Below, piece after piece: positions 24,597-31,371 of a stretch of DNA of 64,000 nt. Each line of letters starts with the position of its first letter. Position 1 is the stretch's first letter. Under the pieces are notes generated by a model. That model did not search any database. It saw nothing but the letters and a program-made list of their open reading frames with translations, and had not been told where the DNA came from. The stretch is from Micromonospora craniellae. Lineage in GTDB: Bacteria > Actinomycetota > Actinomycetes > Mycobacteriales > Micromonosporaceae. Location: the NCBI RefSeq assembly GCF_014764405.1, contig NZ_CP061725.1, positions 4,216,001-4,280,000 on the forward strand, in the 5' to 3' direction. Position numbers and translations under genes: made by a program.

Positions 24597-25544
24597 CACC
24601 CGGGCGGCTTCGCCAGTTGGCACTCCGCCCGGACGGCCCGCCACGCCCGCCTCGACGAACTGCGTAAACGGTGGGACGAGGAGCACCAAAAGCTGCGCGA
24701 GCAGATGCTGATGTACAAGCAGAAGGCGGCGTACAACTCGGACATGGCCTCCCGGTACCAGTCGGCGCAGACCCGGTTGCGCAAGTTCGAGGAGGCCGGG
24801 CCACCGCCCGTACCGCCGAAGGACCAGGACATCCGGATGCGACTGGCCGGCGGCCGGACCGGCAAGCGCGCGCTGATCTGCGAACAGCTCGAACTCGACG
24901 GCCTGACCTACCCGTTCGACCTGGAGGTCTGGTACGGCGACCGGGTGGCGGTGCTGGGCGCCAACGGCACCGGCAAGTCCCACTTCCTGCGCCTGTTGGC
25001 CCGGGGCGGCACGGACCCGGACCCGGCCAACGGCCCGGTCGACGGTGCGGCGGCGCTCGCGCCGGTGGCGCACGACGGGACGGCCCGGCTCGGCGCGCGG
25101 GTGCGCCCCGGGCACTTCTCGCAGACCCACGACCGGCCGGAGCTGATGGCAAAGACGCTGGTGGAGATCCTGTGGCGGGGCGACGAGCACCGCGCCGGCA
25201 TGGACCGGCACGCGGCGATGGCCGCGCTCAGCCGGTACGAGCTGGCCGGGCAGGGCGACCAGCGCTTCGGCACGCTCTCCGGCGGCCAGCAGGCCCGTTT
25301 CCTGGTGCTGCTGCTGGAGCTGTCCGGGGCGACCCTGCTGTTGCTCGACGAGCCGACGGACAACCTCGACCTGGCCTCGGCCGAGGCGTTGGAGGCCGGG
25401 CTGGCCGCCTTCTCCGGCACGGTGCTGGCGGTCACCCACGACCGCTGGTTCACCCGGACCTTCGACCGCTTTCTGCTGTTCCGCGGTGACGGTGAGGTGG
25501 TGGAGACACCGGAGCCGGTGTGGGAGGTCAGGCGATCGACATAG
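24597..25544 (+). pseudogene. ABC-F family ATPase, 3' part (interrupted)
   Basis: The inter-domain linker (HPGGFASWHSARTARHARLD, then a charged helix) and the second nucleotide-binding domain are intact. Walker A is LGANGTGKSH, the signature LSGGQQARFLVL, Walker B TLLLLDEPTDNLDL and the switch VLAVTHDRWF. It completes the 5' part at 14888-15565, less about 20 residues. An open frame begins in the transposase at 24522 and reads straight into this half, so a transposase/ABC-F chimera of 340 residues is theoretically translatable. Confidence 0.85.
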
Positions 25545-25554
25545 GGTTGATCTC

Positions 25555-26514
25555 GTGACTGAGATGACTTATCGCCGGTTGGGCGACTCCGGGCTCGTGG
25601 TGTCCGTCGTGGGGATCGGCTGCAACAACTTCGGCCGCAAACTCGAACTGGACGGTACCCGCGCGGTGGTCGACGCCGCCCTCGACGTCGGGATCAACTT
25701 CTTCGACACCGCCGACATCTACGGCGAGCCGTACGGTGCGTCGGAGACTCAGCTCGGCGCGGCCCTCAAGGGCCGCCGCGACGACGTGGTGGTGGCGACC
25801 AAGTTCGGCATGTCGATGGGTGGCGACAACGGGCGCGACTTCGGCGTGCGCGGCTCGCGGCGGTACGTCATCCGGGCGGTGGAGGCGTCGCTGCGCCGCC
25901 TGGACACCGACTACATCGACCTGTATCAGCTCCACGAGCCTGACCCGGGCACCCCGATCGAGGAGACGCTCGCGGCCCTGGACGACCTGGTCCGTGCCGG
26001 CAAGGTGCGCTACCTGGGCAACTCCAACTTCGCCGGGTGGCAGATCGCGGACGCCGACTGGACGGCGAAGACCCGGGGGACGTCCCGCTTCGTCAGTGCC
26101 CAGAACCACTACAGCCTGCTCAACCGGGACGCCGAGATCGAGGTGCTGCCCGCCTGCGAGCGGTTCGGCCTCGGCATGCTGCCGTTCTTCCCGCTGGCCA
26201 ACGGGCTGCTCACCGGCAAGTACAAGCGTGGCGAGGCCCCGCCGGCCGGTAGCCGCCTCGCCGGTGGCGGCCGGTACGCCAAGCGGCTCGCCGCCGCCGA
26301 CTGGGACACCATCGAGGGCATCGAGGCGTACGCCGCCGAGCGGGGCGTGTCGATGCTGCACGTGGCGATCGGCGGGCTGGCCGCCCAGCCGGCGGTCACC
26401 TCGGTCATCGCCGGCGCCACCACGCCCGACCAGGTGCGCGCCAACGCCGAGGCGGGCACCTGGCAGCCGGGCGAGGCGGACCTCAAGGCGCTGCGCGCCG
26501 TGCTCGACCGGTAG
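25555..26514 (+). CDS. Aldo/keto reductase
   Basis: A 319-residue NADPH-dependent oxidoreductase. The TIM-barrel signatures are MTYRRLGDSGLVVSVVGIGC, the catalytic region INFFDTADIYGEPYGASE with its Asp and Tyr, TKFGMSM with the Lys, and LYQLHEPD with the His. The cofactor end reads VTSVIAGATTPDQVRANAEA. The GTG start lies 7 bases after TAGGGT (25542-25547), a likely -10 box, so the transcript may be leaderless. Substrate unknown. Confidence 0.9.
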   Translation: MTEMTYRRLGDSGLVVSVVGIGCNNFGRKLELDGTRAVVDAALDVGINFFDTADIYGEPYGASETQLGAALKGRRDDVVVATKFGMSMGGDNGRDFGVRGSRRYVIRAVEASLRRLDTDYIDLYQLHEPDPGTPIEETLAALDDLVRAGKVRYLGNSNFAGWQIADADWTAKTRGTSRFVSAQNHYSLLNRDAEIEVLPACERFGLGMLPFFPLANGLLTGKYKRGEAPPAGSRLAGGGRYAKRLAAADWDTIEGIEAYAAERGVSMLHVAIGGLAAQPAVTSVIAGATTPDQVRANAEAGTWQPGEADLKALRAVLDR

Positions 26515-26546
26515 GCGTCACCACGCGACGGGGCGAACGCATTCCG

Positions 26547-26605
26547 CCAAGGTAAGGAAGGGACCCCTGCTAACGCCTGCGGTAGAGGAAGGGCCCCCTC
26601 CTAAC
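26547..26605 (-). repeat. 31-bp tandem repeat, locus 1 (intergenic)
   Basis: Read on the minus strand, two adjacent units of about 31 bases each begin GTTAG(C/G)AGGGG and contain the near-palindrome GGGNCCCTTCCT, with spacer ending GGC. The same two-unit arrangement occurs at 27393-27451 and 50937-50998. It lies between the aldo/keto reductase gene and the TPP riboswitch promoter, and is followed by the hairpin gcgtccc-tgc-gggacgc (26611-26627). Confidence 0.85.
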
Positions 26606-26630
26606 AGCAGGCGTCCCTGCGGGACGCACC

Positions 26631-26659
26631 TTGGCAGGTCAGCCGATCTGTCGTACGGT
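26631..26659 (+). promoter_or_regulatory. Candidate promoter of the thi operon
   Basis: TTGGCA (26631-26636) and TACGGT (26654-26659) are spaced by 17 bases and fit a housekeeping actinobacterial promoter. A start site near 26666 would place the TPP riboswitch at the very 5' end of the transcript. Confidence 0.55.
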
Positions 26660-26673
26660 GACCACGCAAGTGA

Positions 26674-26763
26674 CCCACGGGAGCCCGGTCGACCGGGCTG
26701 AGAGGGGGGCTGTGAGCCCCCGACCGTCGAACCTGATCCGGGTAATGCCGGCGCAGGGAGGAG
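26674..26763 (+). ncRNA. TPP riboswitch (THI element)
   Basis: The conserved sequence elements are in order: CACGGGAGC, CTGAGAGGG after the P2/P3 region, the paired GGGGCT/AGCCCC arm, GACCGTCGAACCTGATC, CCGGGTAATGCCGGCG and the closing AGGGAG. It sits directly before thiE. AGGGAGGAG at its end is also the ribosome binding site, so ligand binding most likely blocks translation initiation of thiE. Confidence 0.95.
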
Positions 26764-26770
26764 TGTTGCC

Positions 26771-27397
26771 GTGCCGTCCCTGGGACGACTGCATCTGATC
26801 ACCGACACCCGGCCCGGGCGGGATCCGCTCGCCGTGCTCCGGGCCGTACTGCCGGTGGCCCGCACCGAACTGCTGGTGCAGATCCGGGTCGAGGACAGCG
26901 CGACCGACCGCCAGGCGTACGACCTGACCCGGCGGGTGCTTGCCCTCTGCGCGCCGTACGAGGTCACCTGCCTGGTCAACGACCGGTTGCACGTGGCGTT
27001 GGCGGCCGGCGCGGCGGGTGGCCACGTCGGCGCGGACGACCTGCCGGTCGCGGCGGCGCGGCAGGTGCTCGGCCCGGCCGCCGTGCTCGGGGCCACCGCC
27101 CGCGAGCCGGGTTCGGCCACCGAGGCGGTCGGTGCCGGCGCGAGTTACCTGGGCGTCGGTCCCTGCCGGGCCACCACCACCAAGGACGGGCTGCCGCCGG
27201 CGATCGGCGTTTCCGGGGTACGGGCGGTGGCCGAGGCGGTCGCCGTGCCGGTGATCGCCATCGGTGGGGTGACGGCGGCGGACGTGCCCGCGTTGCGCGC
27301 CGTCGGCGCGTACGGGGTGGCGGTGGTCGGTGCGCTCTCCGGAGCCGCCGACCCCGCCCGCGTCGCGGCCGAGCTGACCGGGGCGTTGACGTGTTAG
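26771..27397 (+). CDS. thiE: Thiamine phosphate synthase
   Basis: ThiE joins HMP-PP with THZ-P to make thiamine monophosphate. The product is 208 residues: LGRLHLITDTRPGRDPL, then CLVNDRLHVALAAGAAGGHV, ADDLPVAAAR, GASYLGVGPCRATTTKDG (phosphate-binding SxT-like region) and VPVIAIGGVTAADVPALR. It is short but complete. The start is GTG at 26771, at the end of the riboswitch. The stop codon TAG lies inside a 31-bp repeat unit that also holds the thiO start. Confidence 0.92.
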   Translation: MPSLGRLHLITDTRPGRDPLAVLRAVLPVARTELLVQIRVEDSATDRQAYDLTRRVLALCAPYEVTCLVNDRLHVALAAGAAGGHVGADDLPVAAARQVLGPAAVLGATAREPGSATEAVGAGASYLGVGPCRATTTKDGLPPAIGVSGVRAVAEAVAVPVIAIGGVTAADVPALRAVGAYGVAVVGALSGAADPARVAAELTGALTC

Positions 27398-28566
27398 CAG
27401 GGGGCCCTTCCTATACCGGAGGCGTTAGCAGGGGACCCTTCCTTACACCGGACGTTGCGGTGGTGGGCGGGGGCCCGATCGGGTTGGCGATCGCCTGGCG
27501 CTGCGCGGCACACGGATTGCGGGTGGTCGTGCACGATCCCGCGCCGGGCTCGGGTGCCTCGCACGTCGCCGCCGGGATGCTCGCGCCGGTGGCCGAAGCG
27601 TACTTCGGCGAGCACGAGCTGACCGCCCTGCTCACCGAGTCGGCGGCCCGCTGGCCCGCGTTCGCCGCCGAGCTGACCGAGGCGACCGGCGCCGACATCG
27701 GCTACCGCACCGAGGGCACGCTGATGGTCGGGCTGACCGCCGACGACCTCGCCGAGGCGCGTCGACTCTGGGCGTACCAGCAGGGCCTGGGGTTGCCGGT
27801 GACGCCGCTGCGTCCCTCCCAGCTGCGCGACCGTGAGCCGGCGCTGGCTGTCCGGGTCCGGGGTGGCGCGTTCGCCGCCACCGATCACCAAGTCGACCCG
27901 CGTCGGCTGGTACCGGCGCTGCGGCTCGCCGCCGAGCGGGCCGGCGCGACCCTGGTCCCCGAGCCGGTCCGGACACCGGCCGACGTCTCCGCCGGGGTGA
28001 CGGTGGTCGCCGCCGGCTGCGGCTCGGCCGCGCTCACCGGGCTGCCGGTCCGTCCGGTCAAGGGCCAGGTGCTGCGGCTGCGCGCGCCCGACGGCGGTCC
28101 GCCGGGCTTCCGGCACGTCATCCGGGGGTACGCCGACGGCGAGCACGTCTATCTGGTGCCCCGCGAGGACGGCGAGGTGGTGGTCGGGGCGACCGTCGAG
28201 GAGCGCTCCGACCTGGCGGTCGGTGCCGGGTCGGTGCTGCGGCTGCTGCGTGCCGCGATCGACCTGTTGCCCGAGTTGGCCGAGTACGAACTGGTGGAGG
28301 CGATCGCCGGGCTGCGCCCCGGCACCCCGGACAACGCCCCGATCCTGGGTCCGTTGCCGGGCCGGCCGGACGTGCTGGTCGCCACCGGCCACCACCGGCA
28401 CGGGATCGTGCTCACCCCGGTGACCGCCGACCTGATCGTCGACCTGGTGACCGGGACGACCGCCGACCCGATCGGCGACCCGTTCCGCCCTGAGCGCTTC
28501 GCCGCCGACGCCGGACCGGGCGAGGGCTTCGGCACGTCCGGCGACGCCACCCGACCCGCGCAGTGA
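27391..28566 (+). CDS. thiO: Glycine oxidase ThiO
   Basis: ThiO is a FAD enzyme that oxidises glycine to iminoglycine for thiazole formation. The product is 391 residues. The dinucleotide fold is VAVVGGGPIGLAIAWRCAAH; GASHVAAGMLAPVAEAYFGE and the C-terminal GLRPGTPDNAPILGPLPGRP with GHHRHGIVLTPVTADL are typical of DAO-family oxidases. The GTG start at 27391 overlaps the thiE stop. The first roughly 20 residues, MLAGGPSYTGGVSRGPFLTP, are encoded by the repeat and are not part of the fold. Confidence 0.92.
   Translation: MLAGGPSYTGGVSRGPFLTPDVAVVGGGPIGLAIAWRCAAHGLRVVVHDPAPGSGASHVAAGMLAPVAEAYFGEHELTALLTESAARWPAFAAELTEATGADIGYRTEGTLMVGLTADDLAEARRLWAYQQGLGLPVTPLRPSQLRDREPALAVRVRGGAFAATDHQVDPRRLVPALRLAAERAGATLVPEPVRTPADVSAGVTVVAAGCGSAALTGLPVRPVKGQVLRLRAPDGGPPGFRHVIRGYADGEHVYLVPREDGEVVVGATVEERSDLAVGAGSVLRLLRAAIDLLPELAEYELVEAIAGLRPGTPDNAPILGPLPGRPDVLVATGHHRHGIVLTPVTADLIVDLVTGTTADPIGDPFRPERFAADAGPGEGFGTSGDATRPAQ
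27393..27451 (+). repeat. 31-bp tandem repeat, locus 2 (thiE/thiO junction)
   Basis: Unit 1 (27393-27423) begins gttagcagggggcccttcct and unit 2 (27424-27451) begins gttagcaggggacccttcct. The repeat provides the stop codon of thiE and the N-terminal codons of thiO. It matches the arrays at 26547-26605 and 50937-50998. Confidence 0.9.
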
Positions 28567-28580
28567 ACGGAGGAGGCCTG

Positions 28581-28781
28581 ATGGAGTTGACGGTGAACGG
28601 TGCCGGGCGCAGCGTGCCGGACGAGGTCACGGTCGCCGAGGTGGTCCGGGACGTGACCCCGCAGCAGCGCGGTGTGGCGGTGGCGGTCAACGGCGAGGTG
28701 GTGCCGCGTACCGACTGGCCGGCGACGGTGCTGCGGGGCGGCGACCGGGTCGAGGTGCTCAGCGCCGCCCAGGGCGGGTGA
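28581..28781 (+). CDS. thiS: Sulfur carrier protein ThiS
   Basis: ThiS is a ubiquitin-like carrier whose C-terminal thiocarboxylate donates sulfur to thiazole. The product is 66 residues: MELTVNGAGRSVPDEVTVAE, VAVAVNGEVVPRTDW and the essential C-terminal Gly-Gly (AAQGG). I chose the ATG at 28581 behind GGAGGAGG. Its end overlaps the thiG GTG by 4 bases. Confidence 0.95.
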   Translation: MELTVNGAGRSVPDEVTVAEVVRDVTPQQRGVAVAVNGEVVPRTDWPATVLRGGDRVEVLSAAQGG

Positions 28782-29605
28782 GCGGGATGGACCGCACACC
28801 GTCGACGGACGGGCACGAGGTGGACGCCGGGACGAAGGGCTTCGAGCTGGGCGGCGTCCGGTTCTCATCCCGGCTGGTGCTCGGCACCGGCGGGGCCGCG
28901 AACCTGCACGTGTTGGAGCAGGCGATCCGCGCCTCCGGCACCGAGCTGGTCACGCTGGCGCTGCGTCGGGTGGACACCGTCGCGGTCGGCTCCGGCGGAC
29001 TGCTCGACCTGCTGGACCGCTGTGGCGTACGCCTGCTGCCGAACACGGCCGGCTGCTACACCGCCGGTGAGGCGGTGAAGGTGGCGCGGCTGGCCCGGGA
29101 CGCGTTCGACACCGACTGGGTCAAACTGGAGGTGATCGGCGACGAGCGCACGCTGCTGCCCGACGGGGTGGAGCTGCTGCGGGCCGCCGAGGAACTGGTC
29201 GACGACGGGTTCACCGTGCTGCCGTACACCTCGGACGACCCGGTGCTGGCGCGGCGGCTGGCCGACGTGGGCTGCGCGGCGGTGATGCCGGCCGGCGCGC
29301 CGATCGGCTCCGGGCTGGGCGTCAACAATCCGCACCACATCCGGTTGATCCGCCAGGACGTGACGGTGCCGGTGATCCTGGACGCGGGCATCGGCACCGC
29401 CTCGGACGCGGCCCTGGCCATGGAGCTCGGCTGCGACGCGGTCCTGTTGGCCAGCGCGGTCACCCGGGCGGAGGACCCGGTGGCGATGGCCACCGCGATG
29501 CGGTACGCGATCGAGGCGGGCCGCCTCGCGTACGGCGCGGGCCGGATCCCGCGCCGTTTCCACGCCCTCGCCTCCACCCCCGACGACGGTCGACCCGACC
29601 TGTGA
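28778..29605 (+). CDS. thiG: Thiazole synthase
   Basis: ThiG condenses DXP, iminoglycine and ThiS-borne sulfur to the thiazole phosphate. The product is 275 residues: GVRFSSRLVLGTGGAANLHV, ELVTLALRRVD, LLPNTAGCYTAGEAVKVARL, WVKLEVIGDERTLLPDGVEL with the Schiff-base Lys region, and AAVMPAGAPIGSGLGVNNPH. About 20 extra residues precede the family start. It overlaps thiS upstream and the second thiE downstream. Confidence 0.95.
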   Translation: MSGMDRTPSTDGHEVDAGTKGFELGGVRFSSRLVLGTGGAANLHVLEQAIRASGTELVTLALRRVDTVAVGSGGLLDLLDRCGVRLLPNTAGCYTAGEAVKVARLARDAFDTDWVKLEVIGDERTLLPDGVELLRAAEELVDDGFTVLPYTSDDPVLARRLADVGCAAVMPAGAPIGSGLGVNNPHHIRLIRQDVTVPVILDAGIGTASDAALAMELGCDAVLLASAVTRAEDPVAMATAMRYAIEAGRLAYGAGRIPRRFHALASTPDDGRPDL

Positions 29606-30342
29606 CCCGCGACCTCACCGATCTCGGTGCGAAACCGCCCCTCCAGGGGCCGTTCCGTACCAAGATCCAACCGGTCTCGGGTGTGGTGCTGCTGACGGAT
29701 CGTCGGTCGGTGCGGGCGGACCTGTGCGATGTGGTGGCGCAGGCGGTGGCCGGGGGAGTGCGGTGCGTGGTGCTGCGTGAGAAGGACCTGCCGCGCGCCG
29801 AGCGCCTGGCCCTCGCCGCCGAGCTGCGACCGATCCTGGCCGAGGCAGGCGGCACCCTGATCGTCGCCGGCCCCGACCCGCTCCTGCCCGACACCGAGCC
29901 CGCCCCACGGATTCCCAGCATCTTCGGCGGTGCACTCGTCGCGCTCCACCTTCCGGCGGCCGGTCCGTACCCGCCACCCGTCGCCGACCTGGTCGGCCGC
30001 TCCTGCCACGACGAGGCGGAGCTGGACCGACTCACCACCGAGGACTATGTGACCCTGTCACCGGTCTTCCCCACCCGCAGCAAACCCGGCTACGGCCCAC
30101 CGCTGCGCCCCGACGGCCTGGCCGCTCTGGTGAGTCGCAGCCCGGTGCCCGTTCTCGCTCTCGGCGGGATCGAGACTCCCGCCCAGGTCCGCGCCTGCGT
30201 GGAGGCCGGCGCCACCGGCGTGGCCGTCCAGGGCGCCATCATGCGCGCCCGAAACCCCCACCAGGTCGCCACCACCCTCACCACCGCCCACCGCCGAACA
30301 ACCACCCCAGGCTCCGCCCCCACACCCTCGGCCCAGCGATGA
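29602..30342 (+). CDS. Second ThiE-like thiamine phosphate synthase family protein
   Basis: A 246-residue ThiE/TenI-family protein. The core begins near residue 30 at GVVLLTDRRSVRADLCDVVA and includes VRCVVLREKDLPRAERLALA, YVTLSPVFPTRSKPGYGPPL and VPVLALGGIETPAQVRACVE. The GTG start overlaps the thiG stop. The first roughly 25 residues derive from a near-palindromic DNA segment and are not family sequence. It may be a TenI-type thiazole tautomerase or a second synthase; the sequence does not decide. The C-terminal Thr/Pro-rich tail is probably disordered. Confidence 0.82.
   Translation: MTRDLTDLGAKPPLQGPFRTKIQPVSGVVLLTDRRSVRADLCDVVAQAVAGGVRCVVLREKDLPRAERLALAAELRPILAEAGGTLIVAGPDPLLPDTEPAPRIPSIFGGALVALHLPAAGPYPPPVADLVGRSCHDEAELDRLTTEDYVTLSPVFPTRSKPGYGPPLRPDGLAALVSRSPVPVLALGGIETPAQVRACVEAGATGVAVQGAIMRARNPHQVATTLTTAHRRTTTPGSAPTPSAQR
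29623..29664. repeat. Near-palindromic element within thiE2
   Basis: ctcggtgcgaaaccgcccct (29623-29642) and its imperfect complement (29645-29664; 16 of 20 positions pair) flank a 2-base centre. It encodes GAKPPLQGPFRTK in the extra N-terminus of the second ThiE-like protein. It resembles a miniature palindromic repeat, but I see only one copy in this window. Confidence 0.55.
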
Positions 30343-30456
30343 CCCCCACCGCGTCGGCCTCCCCAGCCCGTCATCCGAGCCCCACCCCGCCAGCTTCCCC
30401 AACGCAGGGCACCCGAAGCCGCCCCCGATCCGTCCCGACGGGCGACGACCACGACG

Positions 30457-30528
30457 GGGCTGCGGCCGACCGTGCCCACGCAGGGATCAAGCCTGACCGC
30501 CCGGAGTGGGCACGGTCGGCCGCAGCCC
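30457..30528. terminator. Perfect 23-bp inverted repeat between thiE2 and thiD
   Basis: The arm at 30457-30479 (gggctgcggccgaccgtgcc and three more bases) is exactly complementary to 30506-30528, with a 26-base loop. It occupies the 222-base gap (30343-30564) between two thiamine gene groups, 36 bases before the thiD start. It is a strong terminator candidate, or a structured leader that controls thiD-thiC. No TPP aptamer is visible here. Confidence 0.65.
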
Positions 30529-30564
30529 TAAACCGGAACCCCGAACACAGCCAAGAGGAGACAC

Positions 30565-31356
30565 GTGACAACCCCGACAACCGTGCTCACCGTCGCCGGT
30601 TCGGACTCCGGTGCCGGTGCCGGCATCCAGGCGGACCTCAAGGTCTTCGCCGCGCTCGGTGCGTACGGCACGAGTGTGCTCACCGCCGTCACCGCGCAGA
30701 ACACCCGGGGGGTGGACGCGGTGTTGCCGTTGCCGCCGCAGACGGTCAGTGACCAGTTGGACAGCGTGCTCTCCGACTTCACGGTGCGCGCGGTCAAGAC
30801 CGGGATGCTCGGTACCCCGGCCGTGGCGGGTGCGATCGCCGAGGCGGCGGCGGCCGGTCGGTTGCCGCAGCTCGTCGTCGATCCGGTGCTGGTCGCCACC
30901 AGTGGACACCGGCTCGGTGTGGTGGAGGCGGTGGTGCGGCTGCTGCCGTACGCCCGGGTGGCGACGCCGAACAGCGCGGAGGCCGCCGCTCTCACCGGCG
31001 CGCCGGTGACCGGCGTGGCGGAGATGACGGCGGCGGCGCGGGCGCTGGCGGCGGGTGGTGCCGAATGGGTGATCGTGACCGGCGGTGACGTGGACACCGG
31101 CGACGAGGCGGTGGACGTGCTGCACGGTCCGGACGGTACGACGGTGCTGCGGGCCCCCAGGGTGCCGACCCGGCACACCCACGGCACCGGTTGTTCGTTC
31201 TCGGCGGCGACCGCCGTGCGGCTGGCACTTGGCGATCCGGTGCCGGTGGCGGTCGCCGCCGCCAAGGAGTACGTGACCCGCGCGCTGGCCGGTGCGCGGG
31301 ACTGGGAGTTGGGCGCGGGACGCGGCCCGATGGACCACTTCGGCTGGTCCGCTTAG
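30565..31356 (+). CDS. thiD: Hydroxymethylpyrimidine/phosphomethylpyrimidine kinase
   Basis: ThiD phosphorylates HMP and HMP-P to HMP-PP. The product is 263 residues of ribokinase-like fold: VLTVAGSDSGAGAGIQADLK, VDAVLPLPPQTVSDQL, AVKTGMLGTPAVAGAIAEAA, LVVDPVLVATSGHRL and the anion-hole HTHGTGCSFSAATAVRLALG. GTG start behind AGAGGAGA. It is followed 15 bases later by thiC. Confidence 0.95.
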   Translation: MTTPTTVLTVAGSDSGAGAGIQADLKVFAALGAYGTSVLTAVTAQNTRGVDAVLPLPPQTVSDQLDSVLSDFTVRAVKTGMLGTPAVAGAIAEAAAAGRLPQLVVDPVLVATSGHRLGVVEAVVRLLPYARVATPNSAEAAALTGAPVTGVAEMTAAARALAAGGAEWVIVTGGDVDTGDEAVDVLHGPDGTTVLRAPRVPTRHTHGTGCSFSAATAVRLALGDPVPVAVAAAKEYVTRALAGARDWELGAGRGPMDHFGWSA

Positions 31357-31371
31357 GCGAGGGAGGCTGTC

